Origin: Kluyveromyces lactis
Taxonomy: Eukaryota; Ascomycota; Saccharomycetes; Saccharomycetales; Saccharomycetaceae
Length of the DNA: 64,000 nucleotides
Direction: 5' to 3'
NCBI RefSeq assembly: GCF_000002515.2
Contig: NC_006038.1
Location: 682,001 to 746,000, forward strand
Shown piece by piece: positions 20,653-30,700 of this stretch. The number at the start of each line of letters is the position of its first letter. Within the stretch, counting starts at the first letter, position 1. The notes below the pieces were generated by a model. That model ran no database searches, was not told the origin of the DNA, and worked only from the letters and a program-made list of their open reading frames with translations. The position numbers were made by a program, and so were the translations under genes.

Positions 20653-20863
20653 AGTTAGTTTGTTATAGTGTGTGTATGTGTAGTTGGTCTCACGAATCAC
20701 TAGGAAGCTGGAAGTAACTGTTCTATAAGCTAGTTCAATGTAATACTTAACTGTTAAAGAATGGCAAAAGTATTTTTTTTTTCATTAAAAAGTTCAGGCG
20801 ATGAATATAGTGAAATAAAAATTTTTCACTTCGATGAAGTGCGTGGTGTGGTGTACGTGTGTG

Positions 20864-20871
20864 TCACGTGA
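20864..20871. promoter_or_regulatory. TCACGTGA E-box upstream of RPS22
   Basis: Perfect 8-bp palindrome, about 210 bp upstream of the predicted RPS22 start. Assignment to Cbf1 is inferred from the motif. Confidence 0.45.
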
Positions 20872-21629
20872 TCATTATTTGAACTTGATTTTCTTCTGTC
20901 AGAAACCGGGAGCAGACTCATCCAAGTATTATATTGGAAAAAATCATGAAAGAATTGAATAATTTTAAACTGGCGCCGGCAATAGACGTCTCAGCAGATC
21001 ATCTTAAGATTGACTGGGGAGATTAATCAATAATATAGAGCTTTTGTATGGATGTAACGGGACCAAAATGATGTATTACACAAAGTTTGGCACTTTTCAT
21101 AGGCTAATTACAGTGACCGGGAACTTAGTTAAGTCATCTTTTTCACTAATGTTATCAGATTCAACAATGATAATCAAATTATTTGCCTGACATAAAAAAG
21201 TTTGTTGGGACCATGATTGGTACATATTATGCATATTATGTGCCGCATGAGTATAAGGGACTCTTGTGAGTCTTTCCAAAGTGATTGGGGGATCCGTACC
21301 GCATTTTCTAGCCTTTTAGTCTCTTGAGTCATGTCGGTGAGACTCATTTTCCAGAGGGAAAGAAATTCTTGAAGCAGCAAAAAAATGTCAAAAAGAAAGT
21401 TTCGGCGAAAAAAATTTGATAAAGCTTGGAGCACTACATTGTTTTAGTAAAGGAAATAGAGAATTGACAAAGGGCCTAAGTAGTATGCATTTTTGATGGT
21501 TGAATGACTGATTTGTTGGGTATTGATGTGTATTTCTAGTGTTTCTGGTACATGGCTAATGATTCATGGTAGATCAAAGTGTGGGGGTGAAAAATTGGGA
21601 TTGTGTAGTTGAACTAACGTTGAAAAGTT

Positions 21630-21636
21630 TATATAA
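21630..21636 (+). promoter_or_regulatory. TATA box of VHT1
   Basis: TATATAA followed by AG, about 150 bp before the VHT1 ATG, the usual yeast spacing once a leader is allowed for. Confidence 0.6.
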
Positions 21637-21781
21637 AGAGGATAGAATCTTCTGAAATAGTTATTCAAGTGTCCTCATCTTCATCTCTATATCTAGTTCT
21701 CTTTTATCAATCACTCATTCACTCTGAATTATAGTAATCACTGCAAAGCAAAAGATATAGTCCCACTACACCGAAATTACC

Positions 21782-23578
21782 ATGGGTCTAGGCAATTGGA
21801 GAAAGTATTTCCCACATGAGAGGATCGTCAAGGAATATTCTTCAGAAGTTGATGTATCTGCTGAAGATTATAGCGAAGTGAGTTCTAATGAGCAAGGAAC
21901 GGAGAAGAAGCTTTCTCAGGACCATGAAATCACCAAACGTGTTTCCGTGGTTACCGAGGAAGGTACGTTGAGAACTGATGTACCATATGAGTTGAGAGAT
22001 GAAGCAGACAGGAAATGGTGGAAATTCTTCGATGAGTTTGAGTACAGGGCCAATAAAGAATACAAGAAGTCAAGAAACTGGTACAGTTTCATGTATCCAA
22101 ACCATACCACGCAAACCAAAGCAGAAAGGACTCTATTGTACAAGTTGGATCTTATGATCGGTTTGTACTTCTTGATGCTTTGTTGGAGTAAATCTTTGAA
22201 CACCAATAACTATACTAGTGCATATGTGTCCCATATGAGAGAGGATTTGAATATGAAGGGTAACGATTATATTAACACTTCTGTTATCAGTAACGTTGGT
22301 GCCATTGTCTTCCAATTGCCATTCATGTACGTGTTACCTAGATTCCCAGCTCATATTATTTTGCCTATTATGGACATGGGTTGGACTTGGTTCACATTTG
22401 CTTGCTTTAGAGCAAACAACTTGGCTTCATTGAGAGCTTACCGTTTCCTATTGAGTGCTTTTGGTGCTGCTTACTACCCTGTTTCTCAATACGTCTTAGG
22501 TTCCTGGTACGCCCCAGATGAAATCTCTTCTAGAGTGTGTCTTTTCTTCTTTGGTCAATTGTTAGGTGGTGTGACATCCGGTCTATTACAGGCCAGAATT
22601 TTCAAAAGTTTGAACGGTGTTTTGGGCCATGCAGGTTGGAGATGGATGTTCTTGATTGATTCTATGGCAATTTCATTGCCAACTGCTTTCATTGGATTCT
22701 TTGTTATTCCAGGCATCCCATCTAAATGTTACTCTTTGTTCTTGACCGATGAAGAAATCGTCATTGCTAGACGTAGGAATTTAAGAAACCAAATTAAAGA
22801 TGGTGTTCAAAAGTCCCAATTGCCATCTTTGCTGTCCTTAAAGTTATGGAAAAAAGTGTTTTGCACTCCGACTTTTTGGGTTCTAGTTGTGTTCGATACT
22901 TGTTCTTGGAATAATATGACAGCCTTCAGTGGTTCTTACACATTGTGGTTAGATTCTATTCCATCTTACAGCACTGTACAAGTTAATAACCTTTCTGTCC
23001 TACCGGCATGTCTAGGTTTCGCTTTCGTCGCTATCTGTGCCTTTGGTGCTGATTTCTTCCGTTGTAAATGGTTCTTCATGGTCTTTGCAGCTATGATGAA
23101 CTGCATCTCCTGTGCTATCCTAATTAAATGGGATGTGTCTTCTGGTGCCAAATGGTTTGCTTTCTTGATGACTTATTGGTCTGTGGCTCCATCCCCATGT
23201 CTATGGTCATTCATCAATGATTTCTTAAGATTCGATCCGCAAGTTAAAGCCATTACTTGGATTGCGATTTATTCCATCTCACAATCCACTTATGCATGGA
23301 TTCCTTCTCTAGCCTGGAAAACTGAACAATCCCCAAGATTCAAAGTCGGTTATACAGTCTCACTTGTCTTCGGTGCTATTTATGGTCTATGGACATTCGT
23401 CGTGTTGTACTTCTACAAGAGACAAGAACGTAGACATGCATTGGACAACGGTATCATCTTGTACAACTCCAAGATGAGTGAACCAATACCTAGTTTCGTT
23501 GAATCTGAATTAGTTAAAGAGGGAGAGTACTATTATTTAAAGAGCGAAACTAATGAACCTGAACGTGTATATAACTAA
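21782..23578 (+). CDS. VHT1: Plasma-membrane biotin-proton symporter
   Basis: 598 residues, near the 593 of Sc Vht1 and strongly alike throughout. Shared stretches include EFEYRANKEYKKSRNWYSFMYPNHTTQTKAER, NVGAIVFQLPFMYVLPRFP, SAFGAAYYPVSQYVLG and QVKAITWIAIYSISQSTYAWIP. It is a major-facilitator protein of the anion-cation symporter (Dal5) family with about 12 hydrophobic segments and a charged cytoplasmic N-terminus of about 120 residues. It takes up biotin (vitamin H) with protons. The ATG at 21782 has a purine-rich context with C at -1. Vht1 is biotin-regulated in Sc through Vhr1; I found no clear AATCA-N8-TGAYT element here. Position matches Sc YGR065C between YGR067C and SPT4. It is intact. 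Confidence 0.96.
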   Translation: MGLGNWRKYFPHERIVKEYSSEVDVSAEDYSEVSSNEQGTEKKLSQDHEITKRVSVVTEEGTLRTDVPYELRDEADRKWWKFFDEFEYRANKEYKKSRNWYSFMYPNHTTQTKAERTLLYKLDLMIGLYFLMLCWSKSLNTNNYTSAYVSHMREDLNMKGNDYINTSVISNVGAIVFQLPFMYVLPRFPAHIILPIMDMGWTWFTFACFRANNLASLRAYRFLLSAFGAAYYPVSQYVLGSWYAPDEISSRVCLFFFGQLLGGVTSGLLQARIFKSLNGVLGHAGWRWMFLIDSMAISLPTAFIGFFVIPGIPSKCYSLFLTDEEIVIARRRNLRNQIKDGVQKSQLPSLLSLKLWKKVFCTPTFWVLVVFDTCSWNNMTAFSGSYTLWLDSIPSYSTVQVNNLSVLPACLGFAFVAICAFGADFFRCKWFFMVFAAMMNCISCAILIKWDVSSGAKWFAFLMTYWSVAPSPCLWSFINDFLRFDPQVKAITWIAIYSISQSTYAWIPSLAWKTEQSPRFKVGYTVSLVFGAIYGLWTFVVLYFYKRQERRHALDNGIILYNSKMSEPIPSFVESELVKEGEYYYLKSETNEPERVYN

Positions 23579-23660
23579 TCTAAACGGAAGAGCACTAGTA
23601 ACCACATACTTCATTCCTCTCCCTCGTATATAATAATAGATATTATTCTCTTCTAATATT

Positions 23661-23996
23661 CTAATCTACCAGTCCGATCTTCTGTAACTCTTCTTTCAAA
23701 GTACCATTCCTTTCAAATCTCGCTAACTCTGATTCAGTACCCCAAACCTTACCATCAACGTACAAAGTTGGCAAGTTTCTTGAGCCAGTGGCCTTTTGAA
23801 ATGCATCTCTGATTTCATTCCATTCGGATCTACTGTTAGTCACTTCAGCAATATCATAATTGAAGATCTTGTCCGTAACGCCGAATTTCTTCCATATGGA
23901 ATTGGAATATACACAATCAGGACACCATCCCGCACTCAATTGAACAAACTTGTGAGAAGAAACTACTTCACGGGCGATAGCAATATACTTAGACAT
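23661..23996 (-). CDS. GRX8: Glutaredoxin-like dithiol protein
   Basis: 111 residues (Sc Grx8 is 109). A thioredoxin-fold protein with active site WCPDC (about residues 23-27) inside LSAGWCPDCVYSNSIWKKF. The cis-Pro loop SRNLPTLYVDG and WGTESELARFERNGTL both match Sc Grx8. The unusual WCPDC motif, rather than CPYC or CGFS, is characteristic of Grx8. It is cytosolic, with low oxidoreductase activity in vitro in Sc. It converges on VHT1, with only 82 bases between stop codons, and diverges from SPT4. The VHT1-GRX8-SPT4 order interleaves the Sc VII and XII blocks. Confidence 0.95.
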   Translation of the reverse strand: MSKYIAIAREVVSSHKFVQLSAGWCPDCVYSNSIWKKFGVTDKIFNYDIAEVTNSRSEWNEIRDAFQKATGSRNLPTLYVDGKVWGTESELARFERNGTLKEELQKIGLVD

Positions 23997-24555
23997 CCTC
24001 TGTAAATTGACTAGTTCTTTCCTGATGATATGAGAATTACTTTACCGAGAATAAGCTACATTCTGTTCACATTTGGGGGATGACCCTCATCTTATATAAC
24101 AGAAAGGTTGAAATCTTCAAGTTTCTTTTGAAAATCTGACCTTTAAATATTCATTAAGACCATCCACAGTTTTTCCGTGCTGAAACTCCGCCATTCCCAC
24201 AGAAAAGACACCGTTGATGCCACTAAGAATTGAAATACGGTAGTATGTCTCTAACGCGTGCGAACAGTTGCATCTAGTAAAGGGTATAACATGATGTAGT
24301 TTCGTTCCCTGTATGTGGCATTTTACTCTGTTTGGGGTATTATACAGATTTGTTGTTACCCTGATTATGATCTTTATCAACGAGCATCGATTCTCAGTTT
24401 TCCAATTTGAAAAAGCTGTAAGCATCAAGCTACATACTCACATTAGGTAAGTTAATGCGATCTTTTATGGGTAAGAACCAGTTCATACGTTGTGATTAGA
24501 GCTGGAATCAAAGCCTCAATATATATAAGAACATATCATCGAAAAGAGTGGGGAA
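23997..24555. other. Divergent promoter region GRX8/SPT4
   Basis: 559 bases. A minus-strand open frame at 24117-24425 could encode about 102 residues ending in a protein-like tail (FSVGMAEFQHGKTVDGLNEY). I do not recognise it, and the N-terminal half looks random. TATATATAAG lies about 25-40 bp upstream of SPT4. Confidence 0.5.
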
Positions 24556-24864
24556 ATGTCAACGGACAGAGCTTGTATGTTATGTGGACTGGTGCAATCG
24601 ACTGCTGAATTCAATAGGAATGGGTGCCCGAACTGTCAATCGATCTTTGAAGAGGCAGGTGTTTCGGCTGTTGAATGTACTTCCCCATCTTTTGAAGGTT
24701 TGGTTGGTATGTGTAAACCTAGCAGGTCGTGGGTAGCGAGATGGATGAGTATTGACAGTTATATTCCAGGAATGTACGCTGTCAAAATTGATGGTCGTTT
24801 ACCAATAGAGGTAACGGAACTTTTGCCTCACTATAAACCGAGAGATGGAAGTCAAGTTGATTAA
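24556..24864 (+). CDS. SPT4: Transcription elongation factor Spt4 (DSIF)
   Basis: 102 residues, exactly the Sc length. A four-cysteine zinc ribbon CMLC...CPNC (about residues 8-28) opens the protein. The body [38 protein letters not shown] is typical Spt4. It heterodimerises with the NGN domain of Spt5 on RNA polymerase II to promote processivity and couple elongation to chromatin and splicing. An overlapping start eight bases upstream in another frame is a shadow. Position before COX18 and ADE6 matches Sc YGR063C. Confidence 0.97.
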   Translation: MSTDRACMLCGLVQSTAEFNRNGCPNCQSIFEEAGVSAVECTSPSFEGLVGMCKPSRSWVARWMSIDSYIPGMYAVKIDGRLPIEVTELLPHYKPRDGSQVD

Positions 24865-25311
24865 TTTTAAGCACTTGTTAAGCACTTGTCTGTTTTAGTT
24901 TTTTTATGTTGAAATCGTCATGGGGCCGTTTTGGTGCCCCCATTTATTAATTTCCTCTTGCATCCTATAAGGTGGCTCCCTTATTACATGTATATTTATC
25001 CTTCGAAATATATCAAATGTTCTGTACTATATCTATTAAACCAAAAAAAAAGTTGAATTGAAAAGCGCAATCGCTGTATCAATCTATCTATATCTATGTT
25101 ACCGAATATCTAAAGGATCTGGCGTAAAATTGGTGGTTGTACCCCATGTCCACTATGATTTTTGATCATTTCAACATTTTTTGTCATTTCAAAGATCATC
25201 CATTAAACTACAATTTTCTATCAAATGCAGTACATCTTTGCTCGCCTTGAAAGGTGAAGTAAAGAGTCCAGATTGAGATTGGATCGGTATCTTGGGGGTT
25301 TTACATCAACT
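24865..25311. other. Intergenic: SPT4 3' flank and COX18 promoter
   Basis: 447 bases, A/T-rich, with a short poly-A run near 25044-25052 and TATCTATATC near 25085-25098. No gene was seen. The open frame into COX18 begins at a TTG (25273); the first ATG is at 25312. Confidence 0.55.
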
Positions 25312-26253
25312 ATGTTACTTCGAAGATTACCTGCCGTACATTTTGCGAAGGGTTCGAGACAATTTGGATCATTGCAAGCTATTGCTGATAGTTTTGTACA
25401 GTTACACGATGCCTCTGGAGTACCATGGTTAGTACTCATACCAACTGCCACTTTTGCATTGAGAACGGTGTTCACTTTACCACTAAGTATATGGCAAAGG
25501 AAACGTATAGTGAAGCAGCAAGAGCTTCGGAAAGTTGTGCAAAGTGTTCCCCCTGTGGTGAAGCTAAGATTGGCTTCGATGACTGCGAAGGCTAATGACG
25601 AAGAATTGACAAGTTCTGGTAGTGCAATACAAACTAAAGAGGAAACGGTCGGAGCGCTTCAAAGAGGAAAAAGGCAGTTAACGCCAGATCAAATAACGAT
25701 GTTATCGTTGAAAGAAATGCGTAAGAGACAAAAAGTTTTATTCAAAAAATACAACGTACAGATGTGGAAGAATAGTGTTCTACCGTTAGTTCAAGTCCCT
25801 CTATGGGTGACTATGTCAATGGGGCTTAGGAAGCTTACTGATAGTAGGTTAGTGGACACAAATATGCCTCACGCACATGTATTACAAGATCTTTCAGAGA
25901 CAAGTTGGTTAACTCATATAGGTTCTTTAGACCTAAGTTTGCCCTTGGACGCAGCACCAATGCTAATACCCATCATTTTAGGAACCGTTTCGATGATCAA
26001 TGTTGAGTATAACGGTAAGACGATGCAAGCAACTGCAGTAGGAACTTCTGGCATTACCACTGCTACTGACACACAATCGAGAACGTCACAGACGGTAAAC
26101 AGTATCCTCACAGCGACTAGACTAAGCACAATTTTTCTAATTGGGGTCTCCACGCAGGCTTCGGTCTTACTTTCACTATATTGGATCACATCTCAGGTTT
26201 ATTCGTTGATTCAGAACAGAATTCTCGATTTGCTATGGCCATATCAGAGATAA
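25312..26253 (+). CDS. COX18: Mitochondrial inner-membrane insertase Cox18 (Oxa1 family)
   Basis: 313 residues from the first ATG (Sc 316). The arginine-containing start MLLRRLPAVHFAKGSRQFGS suits a matrix presequence. YidC/Oxa1-family features follow: a first membrane segment WLVLIPTATFALRTVFTLPLSIWQRKR, a charged loop, then FKKYNVQMWKNSVLPLVQVPLWVTMSMGLR and two late membrane segments (residues of about 218-237 and 270-300). Cox18 exports the C-terminal tail of Cox2 across the inner membrane during cytochrome oxidase assembly. The divergent sequence is normal for Cox18. Identity is strengthened by the SPT4-COX18-ADE6 order of Sc YGR063C-YGR061C. Confidence 0.88.
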   Translation: MLLRRLPAVHFAKGSRQFGSLQAIADSFVQLHDASGVPWLVLIPTATFALRTVFTLPLSIWQRKRIVKQQELRKVVQSVPPVVKLRLASMTAKANDEELTSSGSAIQTKEETVGALQRGKRQLTPDQITMLSLKEMRKRQKVLFKKYNVQMWKNSVLPLVQVPLWVTMSMGLRKLTDSRLVDTNMPHAHVLQDLSETSWLTHIGSLDLSLPLDAAPMLIPIILGTVSMINVEYNGKTMQATAVGTSGITTATDTQSRTSQTVNSILTATRLSTIFLIGVSTQASVLLSLYWITSQVYSLIQNRILDLLWPYQR

Positions 26254-26379
26254 TGGAGCTTCTATCTTTTAACACATATAAGTTAATTTAATCGTTTATA
26301 AAACTTTCACTGTACATAGTTAATATTTCTGTTTAGCAAACAGTGGTCTTTGTTCGAAGCTTCACAGCAAGATGGGTCC

Positions 26380-26649
26380 TTATTTCTTCTTGCCCTCTAG
26401 CTTCTTTTCTTGCTTTGCCAACTCCTTACGGGTACCCTTCAATAGCTCGAGATGACCAACACGACTTGATATTAGTCTTTCAGTGGATTCTGTAATAGAG
26501 TATGTCTTGTTCAATTTTTTCAAATGCTGAAGAGATTGTTTCTTTGATTTGATCTGTAGTGGAGCTGCTTTCTTTAAGTTCTTTTGTTTCTTAGTAACCC
26601 TGCGTGGGTCCTTAGCCTTCTTTGTCACTTTCAAAGCTTTTTGCGGCAT
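26380..26649 (-). CDS. Small basic protein, UPF0390-like (YLR363W-A homologue)
   Basis: 89 residues from ATG 26649-26647, very Lys-rich and without acidic blocks. MPQKALKVTKKAKDPRRVTKKQ resembles the start of UPF0390 (Leydig-cell-tumour 10-kDa-like) proteins as I remember them. The C-terminal half is helical (LEL-LKGTRKELAKQEKKLEGKKK). The open frame reaches two codons further up only through TTG. Position and strand fit Sc YLR363W-A, a small nuclear protein of unknown function lying between GRX8 and NMD4. A nucleolar role is plausible from the composition and from the GATGA-repeat (PAC-like) run just upstream, but it is an inference. Confidence 0.75.
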   Translation of the reverse strand: MPQKALKVTKKAKDPRRVTKKQKNLKKAAPLQIKSKKQSLQHLKKLNKTYSITESTERLISSRVGHLELLKGTRKELAKQEKKLEGKKK

Positions 26650-26732
26650 ATTCAAATACTCGACTGGTGTGGGATCAAATTACTGGTACTGATGTAGCCT
26701 CTAAATGCTGTCACCTTACAAACTTATGTCTG

Positions 26733-26760
26733 AGATGATGAGATGAGATGAGATGAGATG
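26733..26760. repeat. GATGA pentanucleotide repeat (PAC-like)
   Basis: Tandem GATGA units about 85-110 bp upstream of the YLR363W-A homologue. GATGAG is the core of the PAC element of ribosome-biogenesis genes. The same repeat occurs upstream of RRP5. Confidence 0.5.
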
Positions 26761-26950
26761 TTAGTTATAAGATGAATCTGATATTAGATTTCTTTTTCTA
26801 AATATTACGGAAGAATGAGAGAATAGAGTAAGACAGAAGAGAGGGGACGTTTTGCCGGTACAATCTCGCTATTACTTATCTATTACTCAAGTTGATATAA
26901 TGTACTGCTCTGCTAGTCGATGAACAACAACCTGAGTCTATCCCCAGTTA

Positions 26951-26983
26951 TTATTTATCATGTGAGTATCACGTGATAAATAA
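26951..26983. repeat. 33-bp near-perfect palindrome with E-box
   Basis: Arms 26951-26965 and 26969-26983 are 15 bp each with one mismatch around a 3-bp centre. The right arm contains TCACGTGA, and both arms carry TTATTTATCA at their outer ends. Confidence 0.8.
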
Positions 26984-27499
26984 TTTAAATCCCTATATAA
27001 ACTAATATGTTGGCACTACTTTCGGGTAACTGTATATAGCTGCTCCCAATTAAACTATTCGTGTCGTATCTGATATCAAACCGATTAGCCTCTACTATAC
27101 TTCACTGAATATACCCCCTTCCACTTTCTAGCGTACTCATCACCATTTGTCCAAGTCAAAACAAATTGGCCTTGCTCAACTGAAAAAGAAAAACTAATTA
27201 CTATGATCGCTCAGAAAAAATTGCTGCTCGAAAAGACACTATTATTTTCCTTTTTCTTTGATGACCACCCATGGCTCTACTGAAGGCACTACCGTTGGTT
27301 ATAGAGCAATCCAGTATTGGAAATGGCTCTTGATCATACCTTAAATCTCACTGCTTTTCAATTTCTTGGTTCATTTTCAATTTTGACATGGACTTTTTTC
27401 CATATATCAGGTATATTACAATTATGCACTTTACATGTTGATTATATATATATATGTGGAATTTGGTGAAGATACTTTTTCATAGATTTAAAGATGAGA

Positions 27500-27506
27500 T
27501 GAGTCA
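27500..27506. promoter_or_regulatory. TGAGTCA (Gcn4/Bas1-type) site upstream of ADE6
   Basis: Contains TGACTC on the minus strand, the Bas1/Bas2 core found at Sc ADE promoters, and matches the Gcn4 consensus. It lies 250 bp before the ADE6 ATG. Confidence 0.6.
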
Positions 27507-27755
27507 AATAAGAGGAGATGGAATTTATCTTGACGAGACATTCGACGATAGCAGTTTAGATAGATATTGTAGCTTGGTAATAACAATAGATTTATCGTTC
27601 CTTTTCACATTTAGTCGAAGAGCTGAATAGAAACCTATAGTGCAAACACACAACTAGTTATCGTTTGCTGTGTGTTATAGCTTTCTTTCTCTTTCTTCAT
27701 TTCTGTTGTTAAAGACCTCATCAAGGAATTGGAACAGAATATAAGCAAATTCACT

Positions 27756-30700
27756 ATGTCTGTTAGTATCTTACCGGGGCCACAAGCTCTTTCTCAATTC
27801 AGAGTTGAAAACTTGGTGAAAGCTTTGGAAACTCATTGTAACAGTACCGGTTTCATTGATGAAATTCGTTCCTGTTACGTTCACTACATCGATTTGAAGA
27901 CCGAACTATCTAAAGAGGATGAAGATCTTGTTTCTGTGTTGTTGACTTACGATACAGCTTTAGACTTGACTGACAGTTTGAATCAGTTGTTAGTTCAGTC
28001 ATTGGAGCAGAACTCAGATGCGAATTTGGGTAATGACACTTATTTGATCAGAGTCACCCCACGTCGTGGTACCATCTCTCCATGGTCTTCAAAGGCTACA
28101 AACATTGCACATGTTTGTAACTTGGAAGATAAGGTTAACAGAATCGAAAGAGGTGTTGCGTTATTGATCAAATGTAACCCAGGTTTCCCAATATTAGACC
28201 GTTTGAACGATGTTTCGTTGAAATCCGTTTACGATAGAATGACTCAAGAGTTATTCTTGGATCAACCACCTCATGCCACTGAACTTTTCAACCACGATGC
28301 TCCAAAGCCTTTAGTTCATGTTCCTTTAGTCAGTTCTCACACTGGTTCTCCAGCAGATATTTTGGCTAAGGCTAACGTCGAGTTGGGTTTGGCATTGGAT
28401 GCTGGTGAAATCGAATATTTGATCCGTGCCTTCGTAGAGACCATGAACAGAGACCCTACAGATGTCGAATTGTTCATGTTTGCACAAGTGAACTCTGAAC
28501 ATTGTCGTCACAAGATTTTCAATGCTGATTGGACCATCGACGGTCTGCAAAAGGATTTGTCTTTGTTCAAGATGATCAGAAATACCCACCAAATCACACC
28601 AGATTTCACGTTGTCTGCGTACTCTGATAATGCAGCTGTTCTAGATACGGAAAATGATTCTTACTACTATGCTCCAGATTTCAAGACCAAGAAATGGACT
28701 GCTACCAAGGAAAGAGTACCAATGTTGATCAAGGTTGAAACACATAACCATCCAACCGCTGTTTCTCCATTCCCAGGTGCTTCTACAGGTTCAGGTGGTG
28801 AAATTAGAGATGAAGGTGCAACTGGTAGAGGTTCCAAGAGCAAGTGTGGTCTTTCTGGTTTCTCTGTTTCTGATTTGTTGATTCCAGGTAAAGTACAACC
28901 ATGGGAATTGAACGTAGGTAAACCAAACCATATCGCTTCAGCACTTGATATTATGATCGAAGCTCCGCTAGGTTCTGCTGCCTTCAACAATGAATTCGGA
29001 AGACCATGTATCAACGGTTATTTCAGAACCCTAACTACCAATGTCATTAACTCTGACGGTAAAGAAGAAATTAGAGGTTTCCACAAGCCAATTATGATTG
29101 CAGGTGGTTTTGGTGCTGTTAGACCACAATTTGCTTTGAAGAATAAGCCAATCACTGCTGGCTCTAATTTGATCGTTTTAGGTGGCCAATCTATGTTGAT
29201 CGGTTTGGGTGGTGGTGCTGCCTCATCCATCGCATCAGGTGAAGGTTCCGCTGATTTGGACTTTGCCTCTGTTCAAAGAGGTAACCCAGAAATGGAGCGT
29301 CGTTGTCAGCAAGTCATTGATGCATGTGTCTCTTTGAATGAAAGTAACCCAATCCAATCTATTCACGATGTTGGTGCTGGTGGTCTTTCAAATGCTTTGC
29401 CAGAATTGGTTCACGACAACGACTTAGGTGCCAAGTTTGACATAAGAAAGGTTCTATCTTTGGAACCTGGTATGTCTCCAATGGAAATTTGGTGTAATGA
29501 ATCCCAAGAACGTTACGTTCTTGGTGTTTCTCAACAAGATTTGGCTACGTTCGAAGAAATCTGTAAGAGAGAAAGAGCACCATTTGCTGTTGTTGGTCAT
29601 GCCACTGCAGAACAAAAGTTGATCGTTGAAGATCCTCTGTTAAAGAGTACTCCAATCGATTTGGAAATGTCTATCTTATTCGGTAAGCCTCCAAAGATGG
29701 CAAGAACTGCTATCACTGAGCCACTTCAACTACCACAACCGGACTTATCTGTCATTCCATCAATGGAAGACGCTATCGACCGTGTTTTGCATCTACCTTC
29801 AGTTGGTTCCAAATCTTTTTTGATCACCATTGGTGACAGGACTGTTACTGGTTTGATTGACAGAGATCAATTTGTCGGTCCATGGCAAGTTCCTGTTGCT
29901 GATGTGGGTGTCACTGCTACCGCTTTAGGTGATGCTATTCTTTCTACTGGTGAGGCCATGGCTATGGGCGAAAGACCAACTACAGCCTTGATCTCTGCTG
30001 CCGCATCAGCCAAACTTTCCGTGGCGGAATCCCTATTGAACGTATTTGCTGCTGATATTAAATCTTTACAGCATGTCAAGCTTTCTGCAAACTGGATGTC
30101 TCCAGCTTCGCATAAGGGTGAAGGTGCTAAACTATATGAAGCCGTCCAAGCCATTGGTATGGATCTCTGTCCTGAGTTAGGAGTATCTATTCCTGTTGGT
30201 AAGGATTCTATGTCTATGAAGATGAAATGGGATGACAAAGAAGTTACTGCTCCTTTGTCAGTCACCATTACAGCTTTCGCGCCAGTCAACAATACCTCAA
30301 AGACCTGGACACCAGTTTTGAATAGCGAAGCTGGTGACACTATTTTGGTTCTTGTTGATTTGGCTGCCTTGCAGGAAAAAAGATCTTTAGGTTCATCCGC
30401 TTTCTTACAGGTTTACAATCAAATTGGTGACACTGCACCAACCGTCCATGACAATAAAGTACTAAGAGGGTTTTTGGAATCGCTTTTGGACCTACATAAA
30501 ACCGATTTGGTGTTGTCTTACCATGACAGATCAGATGGCGGTTTGTTAGTCACTTTACTTGAAATGGCATTTGCTTCAAGATGTGGTTTAGATGTTGTTA
30601 TTGACACCGTTAAGGACGGAAATCCATTTGTACCGCTCTTTAACGAAGAATTAGGTGCTGTTTTCCAAATCAAAGAGTCTTCTCTATCAGAGTTCCAATC

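Larger units (their letters stand above)
20653..21781. other. Divergent promoter region RPS22/VHT1
   Basis: About 1.1 kb. It contains a TCACGTGA E-box (20864-20871), an inverted repeat TGAGTC-N10-GACTCA (21325-21346) and a TATATAA element (21630-21636) upstream of VHT1. Cbf1-type sites are known at ribosomal-protein promoters in non-Saccharomyces yeasts, so the E-box may serve RPS22. No gene was seen. Confidence 0.55.
26650..27755. other. Divergent promoter region YLR363W-A homologue / ADE6
   Basis: 1.1 kb. It holds a GATGA repeat (26733-26760), a 33-bp near-perfect palindrome with CACGTG (26951-26983), TATATATATATA near 27444-27455 and a TGAGTCA site (27500-27506). No gene was seen. Confidence 0.6.

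Noticed and set aside
26951-27010. Possible centromere (CACGTG followed by A/T-rich DNA)
   Set aside because: No CDEIII-like TTCCGAA partner and no long A/T-rich CDEII stretch follow.
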